Position numbers and translations under genes: made by a program. 64,000 nt of DNA from JAVKMO01 sp031539345. Its GTDB lineage: Bacteria > Bacteroidota > Bacteroidia > Chitinophagales > Chitinophagaceae. A model generated the notes under the pieces. It did no database searches, was not told the origin of the DNA, and was given only the letters and a program-made list of their open reading frames with translations. The number at the start of each line of letters is the position of its first letter. Within the stretch, counting starts at the first letter, position 1. The stretch lies in contig JAVKMO010000027.1 in NCBI GenBank assembly GCA_031539345.1, positions 124,001-188,000 on the forward strand, in the 5' to 3' direction. Shown in pieces: positions 10,062 through 18,372 of the stretch.

Positions 10062-10775
10062 TTATTGTCCTAACAATAAAAAAATACACGGTGCTTTTTC
10101 TAAAACAAGGTTTTGTTTTTTCCAAATAGCCAGGGTTGTTGTTTTTACCAGTTGGTTCGTTCCGCTCACATTGGAGGCGATGCACAAAAGCGTATGGGGC
10201 TGACAAGTGTCTAAAATGCTATTGAATAACGATTGGTTGCGAAAGGGTGTTTCTATGAAAATTTGTGTGTAATGATGTTGTTTTGATTGTTGTTCGATTT
10301 GTTGTAAACGCTTTATTCTGTCTGGATGTTGAATGGGCAAATAACCATGAAAAGTAAATGCTTGTCCATTTAAACCACTACTCATTAAAGCTAACACAAT
10401 AGAATTTGGACCGACTAAAGCATGAATAGAAAGGTGATATTGTTGAGCAATAAAAACAAAATCTGCACCAGGGTCAGCAATGCAAGGGCAACCGGAATCA
10501 CTGATAATGCCGATGTTTTTATTTGCAATAATTGCTTGTTCAAATTGTTGTTTACTTTCTTGTTCTTGATGTTTTAATACAACCCATTCAAAAGAATCAA
10601 TGTCAATATTTTTATTGATGCGTTTTAATAATTGGCGTGCGGGTTTAATGTTTTCTACAAAAAACACATCCACTTGTCGAATCGATTTTTCATAATACAT
10701 AGCATTTAAAAAATCAATTTGTTCGTCAATAATTGTGTTTGGAAAAATAAAAACTTGACTTGTAGAATGTGCCAT
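10062..10775 (-). CDS. SAM-dependent methyltransferase, RsmI-like tetrapyrrole-methylase fold
   Basis: The 237-residue protein has the tetrapyrrole methylase fold used by RsmI, which 2'-O-methylates C1402 of 16S rRNA. It shows the SAM pocket segment ISDSGCPCIADPGADFV, then VGPNSIVLALMSSGLNGQAF and HGYLP, followed by the IFIETPFRNQ motif typical of RsmI. Many Bacteroidota carry a second, divergent RsmI-like protein of this length, and this copy fits that paralogue because its N-terminus lacks the usual TPIGN glycine motif. It reads FPNTI instead. The substrate is therefore uncertain. It lies 23 nt behind the M16 peptidase and follows tilS, a tRNA modification gene, in the same direction. Confidence 0.82.
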   Translation of the reverse strand: MAHSTSQVFIFPNTIIDEQIDFLNAMYYEKSIRQVDVFFVENIKPARQLLKRINKNIDIDSFEWVVLKHQEQESKQQFEQAIIANKNIGIISDSGCPCIADPGADFVFIAQQYHLSIHALVGPNSIVLALMSSGLNGQAFTFHGYLPIQHPDRIKRLQQIEQQSKQHHYTQIFIETPFRNQSLFNSILDTCQPHTLLCIASNVSGTNQLVKTTTLAIWKKQNLVLEKAPCIFLLLGQ

Positions 10776-10798
10776 AAAATACGGTTGAAACCTTTTGA

Positions 10799-12034
10799 CT
10801 ACTCGGCAATGTAGTAGAGCGTATTAGAATTGTGTTCTTGAAAAATATTTTGTGAAATAGTTTGAATATCTGCAATTTGAATTTTTGCATAATGAGAAAA
10901 TTCTTCGTTAATTAAATTGGCATTACCTAATAATTCAAAATAGGCTAATTCATTTGCCACATTCAGCATACTCAAATTTTCAAACGCAATAGACGTTTCA
11001 ATTTGATTTTTAATTTTCTCTAATTCTTTTTCTTCAATTTTATTCTGTTGTAAATCATCGAGTGTGTCTTGTAAAATTGTTTCTACTTGAGCAAATGAAA
11101 CATCTGGATTTAATTTTCCTTCAACAACAAAAAGTCCATTGTCAATACTGCCTAAATGATAAGCGTTGCAATGAGAAAGTAATTTTTTATCCTTAATCAA
11201 TGTTTGATGCAAACGTGCAGAATGACCTTGACCAAGAATGTCAGATAAAACATCGGTCGTGTAATAATCATCGTGTAAACGGTCTTTAATGTGCCAGCAT
11301 TTATAGAATGCGTTGCTTGCCACTTTTGCTTTATGCTCTATTGTTCTTGCACTTATTTGGAGAGGTTCTATCGGCAAATTTCTTTTGTATGCTGTACGAT
11401 TAGGAATTGAGCCAAACCATTTTTCAATCAGATTGAAAATAAAAGCCTCTTCAAAATTTCCGCTCACAACAAGTATTGCATTTGCAGGCGTATAGTGTTT
11501 GTAAAAAAAGTTTTTAACGTCTTGCAGTTGAGCGTCTTCTATGTGCGACAATTCTTTCCCAATGGTCATCCATTGATAAGGGTGTGTTGTGTAACACATT
11601 TCGCGTAGCAATTTCCACACGTTGCCATAAGGCTTGTTGATATAATGTTCTTTAAATTCTTCGCAGACTACTTTTTTCTGTACGTCTAAACTTCTTTGAT
11701 TAAAAGCAAGTGATAGCATGCGGTCGCTTTCTAACCATAGTGCTGTTTCAATATTTTGTTTTGGTAATTGAATATAATAGTTGGTAAAATCATTCGTTGT
11801 ATAAGCATTGTTTTCTCCGCCCACCTCTTGCAATGGGGTATCATAATGTTTAATGTATTTAGAACCGCCAAACATTAAATGTTCAAATAAATGTGCAAAG
11901 CCTGTTTGTGAGGGGTTTTCGTCTTTTGCTCCCACATCATACAATACATTCACAACAGCCATTTGAGAATTTGTATTGCAATGAAAAAGCACACGCAGTC
12001 CATTGCTTAAAGTTTTTTTTGTGTAGTGAATCAT
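10799..12034 (-). CDS. M16-family zinc peptidase (catalytic subunit type)
   Basis: The 411-residue protein is an insulinase/processing-peptidase type protease. The inverted zinc motif HxxEH is HLFEH at residues 48-52, and the downstream glutamate ligand is expected in VCEEFKEH near 123-130. Two homologous halves are present, as in one M16B subunit. No signal peptide is seen, so it is probably cytosolic unless exported otherwise. Related Bacteroidota peptidases pair with a non-catalytic partner. A candidate partner lies at 26457-27752 but is not adjacent. Upstream by 43 nt is tilS, on the same strand. Confidence 0.9.
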   Translation of the reverse strand: MIHYTKKTLSNGLRVLFHCNTNSQMAVVNVLYDVGAKDENPSQTGFAHLFEHLMFGGSKYIKHYDTPLQEVGGENNAYTTNDFTNYYIQLPKQNIETALWLESDRMLSLAFNQRSLDVQKKVVCEEFKEHYINKPYGNVWKLLREMCYTTHPYQWMTIGKELSHIEDAQLQDVKNFFYKHYTPANAILVVSGNFEEAFIFNLIEKWFGSIPNRTAYKRNLPIEPLQISARTIEHKAKVASNAFYKCWHIKDRLHDDYYTTDVLSDILGQGHSARLHQTLIKDKKLLSHCNAYHLGSIDNGLFVVEGKLNPDVSFAQVETILQDTLDDLQQNKIEEKELEKIKNQIETSIAFENLSMLNVANELAYFELLGNANLINEEFSHYAKIQIADIQTISQNIFQEHNSNTLYYIAE

Positions 12035-12077
12035 AATTTTTAATCAAGTAAAGTGAATAGGGTAAAAACAATTGGGC

Positions 12078-13448
12078 TTATTTTTTATCTTGTATTAATT
12101 GAATGCACAAAATTTGTTTTTGCAAAGATAATCCTTCTCGGTTGCTCATTTGTTTTGGCGTGATGGCAAAGCGATTGTCTAAACAATAACCAATGACCCA
12201 AATAATTTTTTTGTTACTCTCTACGACCCAAATATTTTCTTTTTCAGCAAGGTTGAGTTTTTTGTCTGCAAAAAATTTTTTCAGTTTCTTTTTTTTACCT
12301 AATCCCAAAGGATAAAAATAATCGCCGGCTTTCCAACGCCTTACGCACAGCGGAAAAACTAATTCAGTTGGATTGACAAACACTTTATGCGTATTGGTTT
12401 CTATCTCTTGCTCAATAGAGCTTGTCCACTCAAATTGCACTTGTTCGTGTGTACTAATTTGTTGTTGCACGGGAATCTGGTCAATCAAAAAAGTGTCTGT
12501 TGAGGGATGTAAATTGGGCTTGTCAATCACCAAATAACTACGACTAATAAACAGGCGATATGCACCGATGAGCATATTTTTTCCACTCGTTGTATGGAGT
12601 AGTTTGAATAATTCTGGGATTTGTTTTTCTCTTATTCCAAATTCTTTAAATAGCTCATAAAGGCTTGTCGTTAATGGTTGTTGTTTGAGTAAAGCTGGAA
12701 TAGAAACGCGAATCGAATTGCCTTGATACTGAAACAACTTCTTTTTAAGAGCAACAAAATACGCTTCATACACTTGTTCTATTTCTGCAAAACGAATTGC
12801 ATTTTCTGCCATATTATTTTCTATTGTAGGAAATATTTTTTTGAGTTGAGGAAACACATCTAAGCGTAAAGCATTGCGCGTATAAATGTTTTTCTCGTTG
12901 CTCGCATCGTTTCTATAAGCAATATTGTGTTCTGTTGCATAAGCAACAAGTGCTTCTTTAGAAATGAATAATAGGGGACGAATCGTTTTTTTATTTGTGA
13001 TAGGAATGCCTCGTAAACCCTTAATTCCTGTGCCTTTGCAAAAATGAAACAACATTGTTTCTGCATTGTCATTTGCATGATGACCAGTGAGTAAATAGGC
13101 AAAATGATGTTCTACAAGTAAGTGTTCAAACCATTCATAACGCAAATTTCTTGCTACTTCTTGGACGCCTTTTTTTTCTGTTGCAATGATTTTTTCAGTT
13201 TCAAATTTTGTTGTATAACATGTTATGCCGTATTGCTTTGCAGTTTGTTTTACCAGCTCTTCATCGGCATCACTTTCTCTTTCACGCAATTGAAAATTAC
13301 AATGTGCAACTGCAATGTCAAGTTGTGCCGATTGACATAAATGCAATAATACCATAGAATCTATTCCGCCACTAACAGCAATCAATAATTTGTGCTGCTT
13401 GTTTTGAAAGGCACTATGCTGTGATAAAAAATGCTTTAATAAGGACAT
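12078..13448 (-). CDS. tilS: tRNA(Ile)-lysidine synthetase
   Basis: TilS attaches lysine to C34 of the CAU-anticodon tRNA-Ile, which changes its amino-acid and codon identity from Met to Ile. The N-terminal PP-loop ATPase motif SGGIDS is at residues 26-31 (LLIAVSGGIDSMVLLHL). The conserved GHHANDNAET motif follows, along with IRPLL and ASNEKNIYTRNALR. The C-terminal domain near residues 360-430 contains the RRWKAGDYFYPLGLGKKKKL segment that binds the acceptor stem. The length of 456 residues is normal. It is the first gene of a minus-strand run with the M16 peptidase and RsmI-like methylase. Confidence 0.95.
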   Translation of the reverse strand: MSLLKHFLSQHSAFQNKQHKLLIAVSGGIDSMVLLHLCQSAQLDIAVAHCNFQLRERESDADEELVKQTAKQYGITCYTTKFETEKIIATEKKGVQEVARNLRYEWFEHLLVEHHFAYLLTGHHANDNAETMLFHFCKGTGIKGLRGIPITNKKTIRPLLFISKEALVAYATEHNIAYRNDASNEKNIYTRNALRLDVFPQLKKIFPTIENNMAENAIRFAEIEQVYEAYFVALKKKLFQYQGNSIRVSIPALLKQQPLTTSLYELFKEFGIREKQIPELFKLLHTTSGKNMLIGAYRLFISRSYLVIDKPNLHPSTDTFLIDQIPVQQQISTHEQVQFEWTSSIEQEIETNTHKVFVNPTELVFPLCVRRWKAGDYFYPLGLGKKKKLKKFFADKKLNLAEKENIWVVESNKKIIWVIGYCLDNRFAITPKQMSNREGLSLQKQILCIQLIQDKK

Positions 13449-13699
13449 TCAAACAAACTGATGAAGTTATAACAACTAAAAAATTTAGACATCAAAGCAA
13501 TGGCTAAATGTATACCTTTTGGAAAAATAACTTTCTGTAGTAGATGAATATCATTATGAAAATAAAAGGCATAAAATATAACGTTCTTTTACAGAGAAAT
13601 TGAAAAATATTTTAAAAACAGATATGCAGACACGATACAACATATAATAGCAATTCTGTTATGCTGATATTTATAAGACTAACGTAGGAGTTGTCGTTT

Positions 13700-14062
13700 T
13701 TATAACTTAGATTCTAACTCTTTGATACGCTGTTCAAGGAGGGCTATAATTTTTTCTTTATCCTTATTGGCATTATCTCCAAAATTCATATTGCCAGCAA
13801 TATGAGCATGAGCATTATTTTGGTTATCTTGAATAATTACTTGACTTTTTTCTCCCAATAACTCAGAAACAGGAATTTGAAATAAATTAGAAAGTACAAA
13901 CAGATGCTTAATATCAATAGAGGTTTGACCACTTTCCATTCTATTGTAAGCAGGCTGTGATATATCAAGTGTTTCAGCAACTTCTTCTTGAGATAATTTA
14001 GCTTGATTTCTTAACGCTATAAGTTTTGCAGATATTTTTGTATGGATTGGGTGTATTTTCAT
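13700..14062 (-). CDS. XRE/Cro-type helix-turn-helix regulator
   Basis: The 120-residue protein has an N-terminal helix-turn-helix domain (about residues 8-62: LIALRNQAKLSQEEVAETLD, then ISQPAYNRMESGQTSID). A short linker follows, then an acidic/basic C-terminal coiled coil (KDKEKIIALLEQRIKELESKL) suited to dimerisation. An in-frame TTG at 14086 exists, but I chose ATG 14062. A 9-bp inverted repeat lies two bases before that ATG (see 14064-14088), which suggests autoregulation. It is divergent from the lipoprotein gene at 14231 and may control it. The middle region is rich in Asn, Gln and Ala (QDNQNNAHAHIAGNMNFGDN) and is probably disordered. Confidence 0.85.
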   Translation of the reverse strand: MKIHPIHTKISAKLIALRNQAKLSQEEVAETLDISQPAYNRMESGQTSIDIKHLFVLSNLFQIPVSELLGEKSQVIIQDNQNNAHAHIAGNMNFGDNANKDKEKIIALLEQRIKELESKL

Positions 14063-14063
14063 A

Positions 14064-14088
14064 GTTTGTTTTTGTACACAAAACAAAC
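14064..14088. promoter_or_regulatory. inverted repeat, probable operator of the HTH gene
   Basis: The sequence is a perfect 9-bp inverted repeat (GTTTGTTTT ... AAAACAAAC) with a 7-bp spacer TGTACAC. It lies directly upstream of the ATG of the helix-turn-helix gene, within the divergent intergenic region before the lipoprotein gene at 14231. Operators of XRE-type repressors often sit here; binding by this protein is inference. Confidence 0.5.
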
Positions 14089-14230
14089 ATTTTTTTGTTT
14101 AAAGTAATCTTCGATTATTCCTTAGGGTTATAATTTTTTATAACTGATAATTTTTGTAACTCGTATAGCGGAGTCCATCTTTGCGAAGACAATATTGTCA
14201 TCACAAACTTATTTTAAAAATTAGTTACCT

Positions 14231-15358
14231 ATGAAACAAATTTCTTATTGCTTAAACAAAATGCTTTTCTTTGTACTCATTCTTAGTTTAATTTGTGTTG
14301 GTTGTAAAAAATATGCAATCCCCAATGCTAACGATATGACACAACCTACAGAAATTATTGAAGCGAGACAATATAGCAATGTGATGGTTATGAATGGACG
14401 CTTACGTTTCAATAGTAGAAAAGAAATCGAAAAATTAAAATATGCCATTATGGAAGAAGGTATAGACAAATACATTGCTATATATAAAAATAGTGGACAT
14501 TGCTCTTTATATGAATACAGCGATTCGGTTATACCACAGAATCAACTTCAATATTTTGGGTGCAAAAGCAATTTAAATGTTGATAGACCTTTTTTATACT
14601 CAGATTTTGCTTCCCCTGATACATATTTAAATTTGATACTTAATACAAACATGGAGGTACAGGTTGGTGATACGCTCTTTCAGATTATAAGGGATACCCT
14701 TTTTATGTATCAAGACACAGGGAAGACAATATGTATTAATAAATTTCATTTAGAAAATAATGCCATAAAGCTCAATACAATAATTCCCTCCAATCAAGGA
14801 ATGTCAAATGCAAGAGTGTCTTTTGGAGGAAAGTATGGTTGGAACAGAAATCTAAAGCAAATCAATTTTGCAGATGGAGTTTTTTCTGCCCAACATTTTT
14901 TAACAGATGTCTATTTTTATAAGTCTGCTGGGGTGGAGAGTTGGTTTGAAAAAAGTAGAAGACGTTGTACTTTTTTTGGTAAGATATGTTGGGACTCATG
15001 GCAAAAAACAGTTCTTGAAAAAATGGAAATCATTTTTAATGGCACATTGAACATTAATGAACCTTATCATACTGTTCCTGTTTCTTTACAGTCTTACAAA
15101 AAAACTGAAAATAATAGTAGCGGACTTTCGCATTTTTTTCACTTTGGGGCAGAAGTGGGTTATACTTTTAATGGCTCCGTTGGTGGTTTTCAACAAACAG
15201 TTTCTTCTGTACTAAATATTCCTACTACTTATATACCGAATCCATCTTATATTACTGGTGTTCGAGGTAGTAGTGTATCTGTAGAATCTTTGACTACTAC
15301 CCATGTTGTTAAACAAGGTTCTAGTCAACGTGAAATAGTTATCGATTGGAAATGGTAG
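14231..15358 (+). CDS. hypothetical lipoprotein
   Basis: I do not recognise this 375-residue protein. The N-terminus is a hydrophobic signal (MLFFVLILSLICVGC) ending in a cysteine followed by KK, consistent with a lipoprotein signal peptide, although the residue three before the cysteine is itself a cysteine and not the usual Leu. The body is rich in Asn, Ser and Tyr and in predicted beta strands. The C-terminal part has glycine-rich strands (GLSHFFHFGAEVGYTFNGSV) like an adhesin or outer-membrane-associated domain. The stop codon overlaps the next gene by 7 nt, so the two are translationally linked. It is divergent from the HTH regulator. Confidence 0.7.
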   Translation: MKQISYCLNKMLFFVLILSLICVGCKKYAIPNANDMTQPTEIIEARQYSNVMVMNGRLRFNSRKEIEKLKYAIMEEGIDKYIAIYKNSGHCSLYEYSDSVIPQNQLQYFGCKSNLNVDRPFLYSDFASPDTYLNLILNTNMEVQVGDTLFQIIRDTLFMYQDTGKTICINKFHLENNAIKLNTIIPSNQGMSNARVSFGGKYGWNRNLKQINFADGVFSAQHFLTDVYFYKSAGVESWFEKSRRRCTFFGKICWDSWQKTVLEKMEIIFNGTLNINEPYHTVPVSLQSYKKTENNSSGLSHFFHFGAEVGYTFNGSVGGFQQTVSSVLNIPTTYIPNPSYITGVRGSSVSVESLTTTHVVKQGSSQREIVIDWKW

Positions 15359-16275
15359 ATCGGCTTTTTCTTTTTGTTGTATTTGCTTGTATCTCTCTCG
15401 GGATACAAGCACAAAATAAACGTGTCATTACCGATGAGCAGATGTATATTTTCCCTGAACAAAAAAGAGTAAATATGCGATTCCATGGGCGTGAGGCAAA
15501 CGACAAGCTGAATAAAGACGGATTACTTATTGCATCAGGAATATTAGAACTTGCGACTGTGTTGACCACGTCTAAAATTAAACCTGTATCACAAGATATT
15601 CAAAAACCACCCACAAAAGTCAATAGCAAAAATTCCAGCTTACTTTTTAACACCGATACAAACTCGTTCGATAGCTTTACCCCTTATGCAAGTCTTATTA
15701 TTGAGGATATGGTTGCCTTTACTGTTTTTGTAAACCCACTCTTCAAACATGGCGGCTTATCTCAATTGACAACTCCCCTTTTTTCTAACCCCAATCCATT
15801 ATTAACAATTGGAGGCATTGGGATAGAATCTTTTCATGAAAAGCGAATAGCACATTTATTGGGTCTTAACACTTTTGTTCGCTTGCATCAAGATTATTTT
15901 TTTGGTGTTCAAAGTGAAAATGCTGATGTAGGAAATGAGTCCAAACAAATTGTGTACGCCAATACTGGAGTAATTTTAAAAAGATATTACAACGAACATC
16001 AACGCTATCAAAAACATAAAAACATAAGGAATAATGCCTCAAATTATTATGCTATAAGCATACAAGGATTTACTCCACAACTTTTTTCTACGGGAGATTT
16101 AAGGATAGAAAAACGTGATTGGAGTTTACTTACAAGCGTACATTATGGATTGCAAAGAACCTTGGGAAAGGCTTATTTATTGGGCTTAGATGCCAGTGTT
16201 GGGGCTTATTACAAAAACGGCATACTATCACCGAGTCTTTCTATCGGGGGTAGTTTTAGTTATATCAAAAATTGA
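15352..16275 (+). CDS. hypothetical secreted / outer-membrane protein
   Basis: The protein has 308 residues from ATG 15352, which overlaps the preceding stop. A signal peptide is clear (LFLFVVFACISLGIQAQ). The second half shows alternating hydrophobic strands with glycines (LLGLDASVGAYYKNG, LSPSLSIGGSFSYIKN) and ends in a strand, which suggests a small outer-membrane beta-barrel. I cannot assign a family. The overlapping start with the lipoprotein gene implies the two proteins are made together and may form one envelope complex. Confidence 0.65.
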   Translation: MVDRLFLFVVFACISLGIQAQNKRVITDEQMYIFPEQKRVNMRFHGREANDKLNKDGLLIASGILELATVLTTSKIKPVSQDIQKPPTKVNSKNSSLLFNTDTNSFDSFTPYASLIIEDMVAFTVFVNPLFKHGGLSQLTTPLFSNPNPLLTIGGIGIESFHEKRIAHLLGLNTFVRLHQDYFFGVQSENADVGNESKQIVYANTGVILKRYYNEHQRYQKHKNIRNNASNYYAISIQGFTPQLFSTGDLRIEKRDWSLLTSVHYGLQRTLGKAYLLGLDASVGAYYKNGILSPSLSIGGSFSYIKN

Positions 16276-16452
16276 GCCATGTAAATATTTTGTGGTAAAC
16301 AATTACAAGAAATCCAATCAATACACGGCATTCAAACGCAAATGGATAAACTCAAATCATTATCATTGGAGATATAACCCATAGAAACTAAATTGAATAT
16401 GGGTTTACAAAAAAATTACTAATGTGCCATTTGAATCAATAGAAAAATAGAT

Positions 16453-17832
16453 TTAAAACATGGCTTTATAGAGTTCTTCAACTTTTGCAAAAGCAATAAT
16501 TTTAATTTTAAAAGTTGTTTGTTGTAGTCCTTTGAGATTATATTTTGAAATGACAATTTTTTCAAATCCTAATTTTTGTGCTTCTGCAATTCTTTGTTCT
16601 ATGCGGCCTACCGCACGTATTTCTCCACTCAACCCCACTTCGCCAACAAAGCAAGTTTTTGTATTGATAATTTTATCTTCTAACGATGACAACAAAGCCA
16701 CCACTACAGCCAAATCAACCGAAGGGTCTTCAATACGAATACCGCCAACAATATTTACAAATACGTCTTTATTGCTAATGGCAAATCCGCCTCGCTTTTC
16801 TAAAACGGCTAATAACAATTGTAATTTACGCAAATCAAATCCATTGACTGTGCGTTGTGGAGACGCATAAACAGAGCCGGTTACAAGTGCTTGAATTTCT
16901 ACCAACATTGGGCGTATGCCTTCTATTGTTGCAGCAATTGCCGTTCCGCTATAACTCTCTTCTTTTGATGAAAGAAAAATATCCGAAGGATTAGCAACAG
17001 GGCTTAATCCGTTATCTTTCATTTCATAAATGCCAATTTCAGCATTTGAACCAAAACGATTTTTTAGTGTACGAATAATTCTAAATGTATAATGGCGATC
17101 GCCTTCAAATTGTAAAACCGTATCAACAATATGTTCTAAAATTTTTGGTCCTGCAATGTTGCCATCTTTATTGATATGACCAATTAAAAATACAGGCGTG
17201 TCGGTTTCTTTAGCAAAGCGTTGAAACTCTGCAGCCGTTTCTTTGATTTGTGTAATGCTTCCTGGACTTGATTCTACAAAAGGAGAGAACATTGTTTGAA
17301 TAGAGTCTACGATGATGATGTCAGGCTTTATTTTTTTAATTTCTTGAAAAATAATTTGTGTTGAAATTTCAGTTAATAGATAAAAATTGTCATTGCTTAA
17401 ACTAATTCGTTCAGCACGTATTTTAATTTGCTTGCTACTTTCTTCACCGCTGATATAGAGCGTTTTTTTTGTTTTTAAAAGCAAGGCGGTTTGTAAAAAT
17501 AAGGTTGATTTTCCAATGCCAGGTTCGCCAGCAATCAATACAACACTGCCCAAAACAATACCTCCGCCAAGCACACGATTAAATTCTTCATCTTGCGTTA
17601 CAATTCGTTCTTCGGCAATATTTTCAACTTCATGGAGTTGAATTGTGCGCTGATTTTTTCTTGGTCCATCGCTATCATATTCTTCTTTCCAATTTGTTTT
17701 TTGAGCAATGTTTTTTTCTACAATTTCTTCTACAAATGTATTCCAAGCATTGCAAGAAGGACATTTTCCAAGCCACTTTGGACTTTCGTTGCCGCATTGT
17801 TTACAAAAAAAAGTTGTTTTAATTTTACTCAT
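16453..17832 (-). CDS. radA: DNA repair protein RadA (Sms)
   Basis: RadA is a RecA-like ATPase that drives branch migration in recombination intermediates. The 459-residue protein has the N-terminal zinc finger with Cys10, Cys13, Cys24 and Cys27 and the Walker A motif GEPGIGKST at 102-110. The RadA-specific KNRFG motif is at 257-261. The C-terminal Lon-like domain (GGIRIEDPSVDLAVVVALLSS, GEVGLSGEIRAV) is complete. It lies 10 nt behind the GNAT gene and 3' to aroA, so the three probably share a transcript. It converges with the gene ending at 16275; the 177 bp between hold only a weak ACCCAT/ATGGGT inverted repeat. Confidence 0.96.
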   Translation of the reverse strand: MSKIKTTFFCKQCGNESPKWLGKCPSCNAWNTFVEEIVEKNIAQKTNWKEEYDSDGPRKNQRTIQLHEVENIAEERIVTQDEEFNRVLGGGIVLGSVVLIAGEPGIGKSTLFLQTALLLKTKKTLYISGEESSKQIKIRAERISLSNDNFYLLTEISTQIIFQEIKKIKPDIIIVDSIQTMFSPFVESSPGSITQIKETAAEFQRFAKETDTPVFLIGHINKDGNIAGPKILEHIVDTVLQFEGDRHYTFRIIRTLKNRFGSNAEIGIYEMKDNGLSPVANPSDIFLSSKEESYSGTAIAATIEGIRPMLVEIQALVTGSVYASPQRTVNGFDLRKLQLLLAVLEKRGGFAISNKDVFVNIVGGIRIEDPSVDLAVVVALLSSLEDKIINTKTCFVGEVGLSGEIRAVGRIEQRIAEAQKLGFEKIVISKYNLKGLQQTTFKIKIIAFAKVEELYKAMF

Positions 17833-17842
17833 GAATTTTATT

Positions 17843-18355
17843 TTAAGGCAATATTTTTTCTAACACATAATCGTCCATAATAAAACCGTTTCCAATTTGC
17901 AACACTTCTTCTTTCAACACGTGAAAACCGTTTTTTTTGTAAAAAGCAATTGCATTGCTGTTGTATTTATTAACGTTTAACACGATGCGATTCATGTTTT
18001 GTTGTTGTAAAAGAAAAACTAAATGTTGTAATAATTTTTTTCCTACCCCTTGACCTAAAAAAGAGGGTAGTATGTAAAGTTTATTCAATTTGGCTTTTTG
18101 TTGTTCTGTCGTTTGGCTGTAACTCATATAACCAATCGCTTTATGATTGAACCGTGCGATATAAAAAAATTCTTCACCACCAAGCATCTTGTTGTTTAAT
18201 CCTACAGCATCGTACCATAAATTGAGCATATACGTGATTTGTTCTTGAGATAAAATGGTGGAATAAGTAACAGCCCAAGAATCATAAGCAATGGCAATAA
18301 TGTCAGCAATATCTTGTGTTGTAGCATTTTTAATTTGTATTGACGCATTTTCCAT
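17843..18355 (-). CDS. GNAT-family N-acetyltransferase
   Basis: The 170-residue protein has the GNAT fold. Acetyl-CoA binding is expected at KLYILPSFLGQGVGKKLLQHL (motif A, with the Gln/Arg-x-x-Gly-x-Gly pattern QGVGK), and the late VNKYNSNAIAFYKKNGFHVL segment is motif B. The N-terminal ATTQDIADIIAIAYDSW is typical of the family. The substrate is unknown. Neighbours are aroA, 17 nt upstream, and radA, 10 nt downstream, which give no functional clue beyond a shared transcript. Confidence 0.88.
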   Translation of the reverse strand: MENASIQIKNATTQDIADIIAIAYDSWAVTYSTILSQEQITYMLNLWYDAVGLNNKMLGGEEFFYIARFNHKAIGYMSYSQTTEQQKAKLNKLYILPSFLGQGVGKKLLQHLVFLLQQQNMNRIVLNVNKYNSNAIAFYKKNGFHVLKEEVLQIGNGFIMDDYVLEKILP

Positions 18356-18372
18356 TTTCTCTTATTTGCATT

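Noticed and set aside
16276..16452. A short frame (about 30 codons) ending before radA, and an ACCCAT/ATGGGT inverted repeat
   Set aside because: The frame has no start and no family pattern; the inverted repeat has a long loop and no T-run, so neither a gene nor a terminator can be claimed.
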